In this document: positions 15,105-22,777 of the stretch, in pieces
Layout: each line of letters begins with the position of its first letter
How positions within the stretch are numbered: position 1 is the stretch's first letter
Assembly (NCBI GenBank): GCA_050692195.1
Contig: JBOGVA010000083.1
Location: 1 to 23,882, forward strand
Source: JBOGVA01 sp050692195
GTDB lineage: Bacteria; Actinomycetota; UBA4738
Direction: 5' to 3'
DNA length: 23,882 nucleotides
The notes under the pieces: model-generated
Told to the model about the DNA's origin: nothing
Seen by the model: the letters and a program-made list of their open reading frames with translations, nothing else
Database searches by the model: none
Translations under genes and position numbers: made by a program

Positions 15105-16811
15105 TCACCCCCGAACCGACTCGATCAGTTGCTTCAGCGTGGCGTTCGAACTGGCCAGGGCGAGGAGGAACAGGGCGATCAGCACCTTGAACGCGATGTA
15201 TTCGACCCACTTCACTCCGGCTCCGACGTAGGCGCGAACCTGCTCGGTCTCCTCCAGCGTGATCAGAGGCTTCCTCCTGAACGCTACCTGGATCGTGTCG
15301 CCGAGGCGCTGGAAGAACGCGCTGGCCACCTTGGTCGCACCGAGAATGCGGGCGTGTCCCCGTTCGGCTCTCGATGACTGGGATCCCTTGTTCGTGCCGG
15401 CTCGGCGGGAGGGGCTCCGACCCTGCTGCAGCCGCAGGGCCGTTCGGATCAGCGCGCCTACCAGGAGCAATCCCAGGAAGGCGAGCAACGGATAGAGCGG
15501 GCGGACCAGGTATCCCGCGATGAGCCGGTAGAAGAACCAGTCCACGCTTCGCAGGAACCAGCCGAACCGGGTGTTCTGGAGGGCAAGCAGTTGGAACCTG
15601 GCGTCGTTGGCAAGACCAAGATCGCCCCGCTGGTCGGCGCTGTTCTCGATGAGCGCCAGCACATCCTGCCGCTCCCTCGCCCGGCCCACGACGTTTCCCA
15701 CGTCGTCCAGGTCCATCATCAGGTCCGTGACCAGCGCCCGGCGGAGGTCGACCCCTTCCCGGAACAGGGCGTCCTGAAAGGAGAGCGTGCCGGAGACCGA
15801 CAGCCTGAAGAAGCCGGCGTCCCGGCCGAACACGGCTTCTTCGAAGTTCAGGGATCCGGACGCCGCAACCTGGAGGAAGGACGCGTTGGCCTCGAAGATC
15901 GACGCCAGAAAGGCGCCGTCGGACTCGAAGCTCGCGCCGTCGAACAGGGCGTCCGAATGGAAGATGCTTAGACCGAAGTCCACGCGACTTCCGAACGCTG
16001 CGGTCCGGAAGTCGGCTGTTCCCACGAAGCACCGCAGGCGGAAGTCGGCCGTGCCACGGAAGGCTGCCCGGTTGAAGCTGGCGGCCCCGACGAAGGCTCC
16101 CATCACCGGAGGCTGGCAGGGGGTCGGGGGGTCGGACAGTCCGGCGAGCGCGAGGCTGGAGAAGAGGGCGTTCCCGCCGAAGCTCGCGTCGTTGAACAGG
16201 GCGTCGTCCTGGAACAGAGCGTCTGCGAAGGAGGACTCACCGAGGAAGTTGGATCCCGTGAAGTCCGAGGCGCCCGAAAGGATGGCCCGATCGAAGCCGG
16301 TCCCGTCGCCGAGGGTCGCCTGGGCGAAGCTGACCGGCCCATTGACCTGGGCCGGATGGTCCGGGCTGCCGCGAAGGAGGAAGCCGCGGTCGAAGACGGC
16401 CCCTCGGAAGTCGAGTGACCCGTCGACCTGAGATCCGCTGAGGTCGAGGATCCCCTCGAAGGTAACGTCCCGGGCAGCGATGCTTCCGGTGAAGGCGCAA
16501 CCGATACACCTGAAGGGCCGGCGCACGGTTTGGACGTCGCGCAGGTCGAGGTGCCCGGTCACGGTGACCTCGGACAGGTCGACGACTTCCCCATCGGCGA
16601 GGCGACGCACAAGTTCCAAGGCAGTGATTTCCGGTCCGGTGGCAAGAGCAGCGGCGGTGGGTTCGGTCGCCGGTTGGGAGACGGGGGTCACGGGGGCCGC
16701 GCCGGTTCCGGCGGCGAACGGCCGACCCGGCGGGGAGAGGGATACGGTCAGAAGGATGGCCGACGCGATCAGAGCCAGCCGTCGCAACAATCCATTCCCC
16801 CCGTCGGCCAT
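15105..16811 (-). CDS. Exported pentapeptide-repeat protein with C-terminal membrane anchor
   Basis: A 568-residue protein. A signal peptide (about 1-34) and an Ala/Pro-rich linker precede a long beta-helix of pentapeptide repeats at about 75-382, with dozens of A-(D/N)-F units such as SFADALF and GTADFR. A segment matching the common end of such proteins (LANDARFQLLALQ, then VDWFFYRLIAGYLVRPLYPLL) leads into a transmembrane helix near 450-475. A charged loop follows, and a last helix at about 543-562. The beta-helix would lie outside the membrane and the charged loop inside. It is probably co-transcribed with the lipoprotein that follows. The ATG at 16811 gives the signal peptide; the frame stays open far upstream, across tRNA-Ala, which is antisense read-through and not part of this gene. 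Confidence 0.82.
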   Translation of the reverse strand: MADGGNGLLRRLALIASAILLTVSLSPPGRPFAAGTGAAPVTPVSQPATEPTAAALATGPEITALELVRRLADGEVVDLSEVTVTGHLDLRDVQTVRRPFRCIGCAFTGSIAARDVTFEGILDLSGSQVDGSLDFRGAVFDRGFLLRGSPDHPAQVNGPVSFAQATLGDGTGFDRAILSGASDFTGSNFLGESSFADALFQDDALFNDASFGGNALFSSLALAGLSDPPTPCQPPVMGAFVGAASFNRAAFRGTADFRLRCFVGTADFRTAAFGSRVDFGLSIFHSDALFDGASFESDGAFLASIFEANASFLQVAASGSLNFEEAVFGRDAGFFRLSVSGTLSFQDALFREGVDLRRALVTDLMMDLDDVGNVVGRARERQDVLALIENSADQRGDLGLANDARFQLLALQNTRFGWFLRSVDWFFYRLIAGYLVRPLYPLLAFLGLLLVGALIRTALRLQQGRSPSRRAGTNKGSQSSRAERGHARILGATKVASAFFQRLGDTIQVAFRRKPLITLEETEQVRAYVGAGVKWVEYIAFKVLIALFLLALASSNATLKQLIESVRG

Positions 16812-16903
16812 GGTATCGGCACCCCCACAAGCGTCAAGGGTGGGAAGGGCTCGGCGGGGAGACCGGCGTCCCCGAGGCCCCGGAAGGGTGAACTTCGCGA
16901 GGC

Positions 16904-16909
16904 TACAAT
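16904..16909 (+). promoter_or_regulatory. -10 box of tRNA-Ala
   Basis: TACAAT ends 7 bases before the first base of the tRNA, so transcription would begin at or next to the mature 5' end. No convincing -35 hexamer is seen at the proper distance. Confidence 0.5.
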
Positions 16910-16915
16910 CGTCGT

Positions 16916-16987
16916 GGGGATGTAGCTCAGTGGTAGAGCGCCTGCTTTGCACGCAGGGGGTCGCCGGTTCGAATCCGGTCATCTCCA
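16916..16987 (+). tRNA. tRNA-Ala (anticodon TGC)
   Basis: A complete cloverleaf with acceptor arms GGGGATG/CATCTCC (one G-U pair), D-arm AGCTCAGTGGTAGAGC, anticodon stem CCTGC/GCAGG with anticodon TGC at 16948-16950, and T-arm CCGGTTCGAATCCGG. The discriminator is A16987 and CCA is not encoded. It is the partner of tRNA-Ile in the actinobacterial gyrA region, but lies about 10 kb away from it here. A serine recombinase gene ends against its 3' end, suggesting that this tRNA is an integration site. Confidence 0.97.
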
Positions 16988-17172
16988 CTTTCAACCTCTT
17001 GTTCGAACTCGGGCGAGAGAAAAGAGGCGCGAACACCTCGGAGAACTCTGCCCGCGAGATCTTCCGGTCCTTCACGTAGACGGCCTCCAAAACCGCCTCG
17101 TTGAAGCGACGACGGACGGGCGGGGACGCCTTCAGGTACGCGGCGTGGCAGTTACCGGCGAGCCGGATGGCA
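16988..17172 (-). pseudogene. Frameshifted C-terminal end of the serine recombinase
   Basis: This stretch, read in the frame one step off from the recombinase, encodes AIRLAGNCHAAYLKASPPVR, RRFNEAVLEAVYV and EFSEVFAPLFS. That is the typical last part of large serine recombinases and would continue from residue LTM of the preceding frame. A one-base loss (or two-base gain) near 17171-17173 has moved it out of frame, so the protein stops early at 17132 with an unrelated tail. There is no stop codon in this frame before the tRNA gene; it runs on across tRNA-Ala antisense and even joins the frame of the pentapeptide-repeat gene. The native stop was probably outside the integrated half of the att site. 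Confidence 0.65.
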
Positions 17173-18493
17173 TGGTGAGAACGTTCTGCCACCCGGCCAG
17201 GTCTTGCTCGGTGACGTCGAGCTCTGAGCGAGCGGCCTGCTCCTCACGGCTGATCCGGTCCTGCTCCGCCTTCAGGAGCTCGAGCGGGATCGCGTTGGCG
17301 TAGAACGCTTGGAGGAGCTTCTGCCGCTCGTCGGCCAGGCGGGCAAGCTTCTTCGTCAGGACGACGCGGCCCTCGGAGGTCTCGGCCTGCCGGTCTACGA
17401 TCTCGGCCTCCAGCTCCTCGGTGAGCTGCTTCACCCACGACGGCGGAAGCTGCACCCGGCGGTACAGGTCCTCGACGAGCGCATCGGCGACTCCGGCGAG
17501 GACGTAGGGCTCGTGGCAGCCGCTCCGTGTAGGTCCTCGCCGTCCGAGGCAGTAGAAGTACAGGTACTTCTCCTTGGCCAGCGTGAGCGAGAGACGCCTC
17601 CCGCACTCCCCGCAGTACATCAGGCCCTTCAGGTAGTGGTCGTGACGGCGCTGGCGGACGCCGGCGATGTTGTGCGCTCGCAGCACGTTCTGGACCCGAG
17701 AGAACAGGTTCTCCGGAATCAGGGGCTTGTGCTGTCCTTGGTACCGGACACCGTTCCAGGCCACGACGCCCACGTAGAAGGGGTTGGCCAGCAACTCCGC
17801 GAGCTTCGACATCGAGACCGGAGCGCCGCTCTTAGCGGCGTAGGGAGACGTCAGGCCCTTGGCGTGCATCGCGGCCTGCAGCTCGGGGAGCGAATACTCT
17901 CCCGTGGCGTACAGTCGGAAAGCTTCGCGGACGAGGAGGGCTCGCTCCGGGTCGAGGACGACCTTGGCGATCTCCTTCCCGGCGACCTTCTCCCGGAGGT
18001 TCAGGTAGCCGATCGGGGCTCTGGTCGGCCACCCGCCCATCTTGGCCTTCTGGTCCATGCCCTTGCGGATCTCGGAGGACAGGTTGGCCGAGTAGAACTC
18101 CGCCATGAGGGCATGGATGCCCTCCACGAGCCTCCCAGAGGCTGTCTCCTCGATGTTCTCGGTGATCGAGACCAGCTGGACCCCGGAACGGCGAAGCGCA
18201 GCTCTGATGGCGACGTGGTCCTCGATGGAGCGGGCCAGGCGGTCGATCTTGTGCACGACCACGGCACCGACGCCGCCCTCGGCGATCCGGCCGAGCATGG
18301 CCTTCAGCATGGGTCGGTTGGCGGTCCTGGCTGACTCGCCGGCGTCCACGAATTCCTCGGCCAGGTTCCATCCGCGCTCGGCGATGTAGCGAAGGCACGC
18401 CTCCCGCTGGGCGGGGATGGAGTACCCCTCGCCTGTCTCGTCCTTTGCCGCCTGCTCCTTGGTGGAGACCCGCAGGTAGATCACCGCGTCCAT
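17132..18493 (-). CDS. Large serine recombinase (integrase), C-terminus frameshifted
   Basis: A 453-residue site-specific recombinase. The N-terminal resolvase domain has the nucleophile Ser10 in YLRVSTKEQ, HKIDRLARS with the conserved Arg, and EFYSANLSSEIRKG leading into the recombinase domain (GWPTRAPIGYL, LLANPFYVG). A zinc ribbon follows (MYCGECGRRL, then CLG and GC), then a coiled coil of about 370-430 rich in Glu/Lys/Arg. Such enzymes integrate phages and conjugative elements. SD AGGAGG lies 7 bases before the ATG. The last 15 residues are out of frame: the true C-terminal segment of about 60 residues is found in the next frame. The enzyme may therefore be inactive or reduced in activity. 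The gene points at the 3' end of tRNA-Ala. Confidence 0.92.
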   Translation of the reverse strand: MDAVIYLRVSTKEQAAKDETGEGYSIPAQREACLRYIAERGWNLAEEFVDAGESARTANRPMLKAMLGRIAEGGVGAVVVHKIDRLARSIEDHVAIRAALRRSGVQLVSITENIEETASGRLVEGIHALMAEFYSANLSSEIRKGMDQKAKMGGWPTRAPIGYLNLREKVAGKEIAKVVLDPERALLVREAFRLYATGEYSLPELQAAMHAKGLTSPYAAKSGAPVSMSKLAELLANPFYVGVVAWNGVRYQGQHKPLIPENLFSRVQNVLRAHNIAGVRQRRHDHYLKGLMYCGECGRRLSLTLAKEKYLYFYCLGRRGPTRSGCHEPYVLAGVADALVEDLYRRVQLPPSWVKQLTEELEAEIVDRQAETSEGRVVLTKKLARLADERQKLLQAFYANAIPLELLKAEQDRISREEQAARSELDVTEQDLAGWQNVLTMPSGSPVTATPRT

Positions 18494-18561
18494 TGCTCCG
18501 CCTCCTGTTCGCGTGTGAGAGCCAGGGCCAGGTCTATGAGGGCTCGAGCCAACGGCCGCAT
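18481..18561 (-). CDS. Possible 26-residue leader protein overlapping recombinase start
   Basis: A short ORF, MRPLARALIDLALALTREQE followed by AEQWTR, predicted as one amphipathic helix. It has an AGGTG ribosome site about 5 bases upstream, and its stop overlaps the first codons of the recombinase, so it could couple translation of the integrase. I recall short Leu/Ala-rich ORFs in this position before other actinobacterial serine recombinases, but without a firm family name. It may be chance. Confidence 0.35.
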   Translation of the reverse strand: MRPLARALIDLALALTREQEAEQWTR

Positions 18562-18654
18562 TGCACCTGACGCCGGAGACTCCGTCTGAGGACTTCCCGG
18601 ACGCGAGAGCCTATCTTGAGGGGGTGTCGCGCCCTCGCGCGGTGCAGTGTGGGA

Positions 18655-18675
18655 GCCGGCCCTTCCCCGGCCGGC
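18655..18675 (-). terminator. Hairpin after the replication-relaxation gene
   Basis: GCCGGCC and GGCCGGC pair over 7 G-C bases around a 7-base loop, two bases after the stop codon of the replication-relaxation gene on the - strand. No T-run follows. It may separate this gene from the recombinase downstream, or only stabilise the mRNA end. Confidence 0.4.
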
Positions 18676-18677
18676 CC

Positions 18678-19559
18678 TCACCCGGGTTTGGCACGGGGCT
18701 CCAGGGGCAGGTCGAGGATGGGGCAGCGGCGGTCGTCCCGAAGGGGGAGCCACACCGCCCCCAGAGGGTCGCGAAGGACGTCGGCTCGAACGGCCGTGGC
18801 CAGGGTGAACCCGGGGAAGGAGAGCGAGCGTTGGACCTCCCGCTCCCGACCTGGGGAGGGGAACACGAACAGGACGGCGTCGGGGCATTCATGCATGCCA
18901 GCGACGAACCGGTATCGGGCGATCTTGAACTCCAGCCGGCCATGGTTCTCCGTTCCCCGGTCGTACTCGAGGAAGAAAGAGACCTCCCGGGTGCCAGCTG
19001 AAACCCGGCCGATCCCGTCGGGTCTGACCGCCTCGCTCCACTGGTGGGCTGCCCGGCGCTCCCCGATCCAGGTGAACCGCCATCCTCGCCGGCGGCAGGC
19101 CAAGGCCAGGCGGGCGAACACCCCGTTGCACTCCACCCGGTGGCGGAGCCTGGGGCTGGCCACCACGTCGAAGATTCGGGCCTTCTTGAACGGGAACTTG
19201 GAGAAGTCGATCTCCAGGCGGGCCGCTACCACCCGGGCTCCGGGTTCGTCCAGGGTGTAGTGCCAGGGGGCGGAGCCCACCGGTTCGTAGGGGCGGAACC
19301 GCTGGACCAGGCCCAGGCGGTACAGCTGGAGCATCCGCTTGGATGCTCGGCTGAAGGTGTCGAAGTGAAGCTCATGGATCTGAGGAGTTGTAAGCACTCT
19401 GTGTTCGTGGAGCTCGATGAGGATCTGATAATCCCGTCTGGTCAGTCGGTGGGCATATCGGGTGATAGATGAACCAATGGATCGTGAAGAAGAAGGTGAT
19501 GAAGAACGAGCGTGAGGCGAAGAATGAGTACGAAGCGCGACGTGAGTCCGGGCGCTCAT
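18678..19559 (-). CDS. Replication-relaxation family protein
   Basis: A 293-residue protein of the Replic_Relax type (PF13814), common on actinobacterial integrative elements and plasmids. After a Ser/Arg-rich low-complexity tail (residues 1-35) comes a winged-helix signature: LTRRDYQILIELHEHRVLTT, PQIHELHFDT, ASKRMLQLYRLGLVQRF. This family starts with such DNA-binding domains and usually ends with a nuclease-like alpha/beta domain, here including REVSFFLEYDRGTENHGRLE and KIARYRF. The FFLEYDRGTE stretch resembles the acidic catalytic region. The role is inferred to be in replication or control of the element; activity is not proven. ATG 19559 lacks a clear Shine-Dalgarno, and the true start may lie at a later codon close to TRYAHRLTRRDY. 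Confidence 0.8.
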   Translation of the reverse strand: MSARTHVALRTHSSPHARSSSPSSSRSIGSSITRYAHRLTRRDYQILIELHEHRVLTTPQIHELHFDTFSRASKRMLQLYRLGLVQRFRPYEPVGSAPWHYTLDEPGARVVAARLEIDFSKFPFKKARIFDVVASPRLRHRVECNGVFARLALACRRRGWRFTWIGERRAAHQWSEAVRPDGIGRVSAGTREVSFFLEYDRGTENHGRLEFKIARYRFVAGMHECPDAVLFVFPSPGREREVQRSLSFPGFTLATAVRADVLRDPLGAVWLPLRDDRRCPILDLPLEPRAKPG

Positions 19560-20000
19560 CAGGCTACCCCATGGGGGCCTGACCAGGCCAAACGAGCGCC
19601 GACCCCTGGGCGAATCATGACCGGGCGAGGGGTTTCGCCACGGAGTCGGCTACCGCCTGCGCCCCCGATACACCAGCTGCTCCTCTGATGACGGCCTTGG
19701 GCAAGATAGGCTGCGTCTCCGCACCGCAGTGGTCTCGCTGCTCGGCCGTGGCACCGGCCCTGCGTCCTCGCCGTTCATTCTTGGGGTGCATGCTGGAAGG
19801 GTGAGCGGCAGGACTCCCCGAACGCTCCCCCTGTTCCTGGGGGCGCCTAGCCAGGAGGATGGGGGACCGCCAGACACGCCCTCCCGGCAGGGAGAGGAAA
19901 GGGAGAGCTCAGCAGAGGTCTCTGCGGCTGTGTGGGGGGAGTGAATGGCGAGCCCCTGGGGAGTCCGGGGAGAGGAAGACCCGTCGAGGTGCTCCGGGGG
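19560..20000. other. Intergenic region of the island with several palindromes
   Basis: No convincing gene is seen in this 441-base gap between the divergent replication-relaxation and DUF4304 genes. Visible structure includes the palindrome CCCCATGGGG (19567-19576), the spaced inverted repeat ACCCCT/AGGGGT (19602-19607 and 19628-19633) flanking two copies of GGGCGA, and the 14-base palindrome GCAGAG-GT-CTCTGC (19912-19925). This would be the natural place for promoters of both flanking genes and possibly for an origin. I see no tRNA or direct repeats that would mark an att site. Confidence 0.45.
19561..19580. promoter_or_regulatory. Operator-like inverted repeat before the replication-relaxation gene
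   Basis: AGGC-TA-CCCCATGGGG-GCCT forms an almost perfect inverted repeat with a two-base bulge. It ends one base before the ATG of the replication-relaxation gene. It could be an autoregulatory operator for its winged-helix protein, or an mRNA hairpin masking the start codon. Neither is proven. Confidence 0.35.
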
Positions 20001-20597
20001 ATGCTTAGGTTGAACAGAGGTGGCCCGGCCCGAGACAATCTCGTGGTGTCGCCGTCGCCTCGAGTCGTGGCCTTCCCCGGCAGTTCAGCACAGCATTCCT
20101 TCCGCCAGCTTCTGAAGCCTGTGGCCGCCTTCCTTCGGAGGAATGAACTCAAGGGATCGGGACAGAGGTTCATGCTGGTCGCGGCCTCTGGGGACCAGGC
20201 CCTCGTGAATATCCAAAAGAGCACGACGAGCACCTCCAGCGTCATCCGCTTTGCCGTCAACGTGGGCGTTGTGTCGAAGTGGCTGTGGGAGTGGGAGTAC
20301 GAGGACCAAGCCGCAGTCCGGAGGCCAGACGCATGGTCGGCCCATTGGCATGACCGCCTCAGCGATCCCAACACCGGGCAAGAGAGGTGGTGGGAAGTCA
20401 CCAGCACTTCGGACCCGATGGCGATAGCGAATGAGGTGATCGAGCTCCTGGAGCAGCAGGCGCTTCCCCGGATGCTGAACCTCCTCAAGGACGAGGAACT
20501 GGTCAAGCTGTGGCGATCTGGGTCATCCCCTGGACTGACCGCAAAGCAGGCATCCGAATACCTCGCCGCCCTTGAGTCACACCTTAGGTCCGGGTAG
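20001..20597 (+). CDS. DUF4304 domain protein
   Basis: A 198-residue protein, soluble, without signal or membrane segments. From residue about 25 it follows the DUF4304 pattern: a helix FRQLLKPVAAFLRRNELKGSG, then QRFMLVAASGDQALVNIQKS, VIRFAVNVGVVSK and a Trp-rich segment (KWLWEWEYEDQ). Next comes HWHDRLSDPNTGQERWWEVTS and a C-terminal helical region. Function of the family is unknown; members often occur in accessory regions. The ATG at 20001 leaves a short N-terminal extension; the frame is open to 19932, and another start could be used. It is the first gene of the + strand cargo cluster. Confidence 0.7.
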   Translation: MLRLNRGGPARDNLVVSPSPRVVAFPGSSAQHSFRQLLKPVAAFLRRNELKGSGQRFMLVAASGDQALVNIQKSTTSTSSVIRFAVNVGVVSKWLWEWEYEDQAAVRRPDAWSAHWHDRLSDPNTGQERWWEVTSTSDPMAIANEVIELLEQQALPRMLNLLKDEELVKLWRSGSSPGLTAKQASEYLAALESHLRSG

Positions 20598-20747
20598 GCC
20601 TCCACCTCCGCAGCTGAGGGGTGTCAGATCCTGAGGCCGCGAATTACACTGGTGTGAGTTTCAAGGATGAACAGCCATTGGCGGCCACAGTCGGAGCGCA
20701 CAAGAGCAATGCCAATAGAACGACTCCCGAACAAAGCACAGGACCCA

Positions 20748-21626
20748 ATGGCGGCGACCCGATCCCTGCTTCGCAAAGGGTCAGCCGTAATCCTCCCCCA
20801 TGGGGAGGTCGACGGCGGCGAACGAACCAAGATGGCACGGCGAATAACCGAGCGCGCTTCCGCTTCGGCCGCTCGTCGCAGCGATCTTGCCGGTGAACTG
20901 AAGCTGGCGATGTCCCAATATGACCCGATCCTTGTCATAGGCGAGATAGCGCGCGATGTCCATAGTGCCCATCCCGACGAACCGGATCGCGCCACGACCA
21001 TCTTCAGTTGGGATGCGAAACTTGAGCATCTATTGGGCCTGGCTCTTGGATTGGATCCTGTTCCCACTGAGGTTCCACCGCGGGAGGCCCCGGCTCAGAT
21101 CGCCCGACTGGTCGACTCCCTATTCGAGGCCGAGGCCAACCGAATCTTCCTGGAGATGCTTGCAAGCGCGCCAGGCAAGAGCCGAGGGCTCGAGACTATC
21201 CGCCTGATGCTGCGGTTTGAGCACCTAATGGACCGCATGGAGGGGTACACGCCGCACCTTGAGGCTATCCAACGCAAGGTGTTCGAGCCACTGCACGATC
21301 AGCTCATCGAAGCACTTGGCTTTTGCCCCGCGGACATCGTGACCGTCGTCTCGGCTTACACCGCGAGGCTGAATGAAGAGCACGCTGCGGTGGGGGAATT
21401 CGTCGTTGATGGATGGGTTGATGTCTCGCTATCCAATCGAGGGAAGCGGAACTCCTACCGTGGAGGAGAAGGCTCAAGTTTTCGCAAGCCTCGACCGCGC
21501 CTCTTCAGCGTGGCGGATGCCCTACCTTTGGAAAACCGACATCGTCGCTCAAGCCTCAGGGCTTCCCGCCGAGCAAGTGGAGTCCATGCTGGCGCAGCTG
21601 TCCGTTACCTGGGGATGTCAGCCTGA
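20748..21626 (+). CDS. N-terminal part of a split PD-(D/E)XK nuclease-like protein
   Basis: Of these 292 residues, roughly the first 220 look real: acidic, helix-rich sequence such as KLAMSQYDPILVIGEIARDV, FSWDAKLEHLLGLALGLDP and LHDQLIEALGFCPADIVTVV. After about position 21440 the frame changes to Arg/Ser-rich sequence that is a shadow of the next ORF. The natural continuation is in that overlapping ORF, so I read this as the 5' half of one gene of about 670 codons, broken by a frameshift between about 21373 and 21450. The ATG at 20748 has a CAGGA site about 4 bases upstream; ATGs at 20667 and 20709 are alternatives. Family not recognised for this half. Confidence 0.6.
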   Translation: MAATRSLLRKGSAVILPHGEVDGGERTKMARRITERASASAARRSDLAGELKLAMSQYDPILVIGEIARDVHSAHPDEPDRATTIFSWDAKLEHLLGLALGLDPVPTEVPPREAPAQIARLVDSLFEAEANRIFLEMLASAPGKSRGLETIRLMLRFEHLMDRMEGYTPHLEAIQRKVFEPLHDQLIEALGFCPADIVTVVSAYTARLNEEHAAVGEFVVDGWVDVSLSNRGKRNSYRGGEGSSFRKPRPRLFSVADALPLENRHRRSSLRASRRASGVHAGAAVRYLGMSA

Positions 21627-22773
21627 CTACCTAATGCCAGACGATCCCAACTTGGTGCGACTGCGGCCTGCCGTGCAGCTGGACGTCGGGCACTACTTCG
21701 TGCCTCTCAGCTGGAACTTCGTGCACGGCCTTTTCCCCTGGATCGCGGACCTGCTTCATTCCTCCGGGCAACGGTCCCTCCTCGAAGCGGTCCGCCGCCA
21801 CCGAGACGTGGCAACCGAGACCTTGACCAGGGAGGTCCTCCATCGCATCTTCGGCAGCCTCAGCGTGGGCCCCTTGTACTACGATCACGAGGGAAAGCAC
21901 GGCGAGATCGATGCGCTTGTGGCGACGGGCACCTCGCGGCTTGTCTTCGAGTGCAAGGCCCATACGCTGACACCTGCCGGGCGGCGGGGAGCGCCAGCGC
22001 GCGTGCATCGAGTGGTCGATGACGTCGTAGGCGCCGGGATGGATCAACTGGTCCGCGCTCGTCGCTATTTGGCAACCGGCGCCTGTCATTTTGCCGATCG
22101 GCAAGGCGGAGAGCCCGAGAAGCGGCTCCCCGTGCCCGCGCGAGAAGTCATTGAGGTTCTCGTCACCTTTGAGCGAATGGATCCGATCGCCGTAACGAGT
22201 GGCGGAGCCGAAACGCCAGCCCGAATCTGGCAGGTCTGTCTCGCGGATCTGCTCATGGTGGGCGAATTGCTGCCGGCTCCAGCCGAGTTCTTCGACTACG
22301 CCGCTGTGCGAGCGAGCCTCGGAGCAAGCGGTGTCATGGTCTATGTCGAGGCGGATGCCCTAGCCGTCTATCTGAATGATCGCTTCCGCGAGCTGATTGC
22401 TGCGTCGGCCGCGGGTAATGCCCTCCTCGGCTATGCCGCGGGTCCCATCAACGACTACTACACCCTGACCCCCTTTGGCGTCGATGTTCCCCGGCCCCAA
22501 TCTCAGGTTCCAACCGAAGTCCTAGTGGCCCTCGATCGCGTGATGACGTCGGCGCCAGAGTCGTGGGTAAGGCTTGCTGCTGCGGTGATGCGCCAGGAGC
22601 CTCGTGTGTGGCGCAAGTGGGCTAAGCGAGCGCGGCGAAAGAAACGCCACGATTGGATGGAGTTCCGGTGCGATGATCCTCCTCTGGTCATCCGAACGAC
22701 CGCTGTCGGTTCAAGAGAAAAGTTGGAGACGCCAACTCTGACGCTGGGCCCTGCCCGGGTTGACGGCGAGTGA
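21373..22773 (+). CDS. PD-(D/E)XK nuclease-like protein (C-terminal part of split gene)
   Basis: A 466-residue ORF. Its centre carries a PD-(D/E)XK-like core: an upstream conserved helix (TREVLHRIFGS), HGEIDAL with the catalytic-type Asp near 21909, then RLVFECKAH with the E-C-K motif near 21949, and a following Gln/Arg-containing helix (GMDQLVRARRYL). These residues resemble nucleases of the restriction or NERD type. The first 25 residues are probably not native; the true protein likely joins the preceding frame. The C-terminus is rich in basic residues (RARRKKRHDW). It is separated from the next gene by 4 bases. Role unknown; an accessory defence nuclease is possible but not shown. Confidence 0.65.
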   Translation: MKSTLRWGNSSLMDGLMSRYPIEGSGTPTVEEKAQVFASLDRASSAWRMPYLWKTDIVAQASGLPAEQVESMLAQLSVTWGCQPDYLMPDDPNLVRLRPAVQLDVGHYFVPLSWNFVHGLFPWIADLLHSSGQRSLLEAVRRHRDVATETLTREVLHRIFGSLSVGPLYYDHEGKHGEIDALVATGTSRLVFECKAHTLTPAGRRGAPARVHRVVDDVVGAGMDQLVRARRYLATGACHFADRQGGEPEKRLPVPAREVIEVLVTFERMDPIAVTSGGAETPARIWQVCLADLLMVGELLPAPAEFFDYAAVRASLGASGVMVYVEADALAVYLNDRFRELIAASAAGNALLGYAAGPINDYYTLTPFGVDVPRPQSQVPTEVLVALDRVMTSAPESWVRLAAAVMRQEPRVWRKWAKRARRKKRHDWMEFRCDDPPLVIRTTAVGSREKLETPTLTLGPARVDGE

Positions 22774-22777
22774 GTGC

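Noticed and set aside
16812..17192. Apparent N-terminal extension of the pentapeptide-repeat protein containing MTGFEPATPC
   Set aside because: It is antisense tRNA-Ala plus the frameshifted end of the recombinase; the true start with a signal peptide is ATG 16811.
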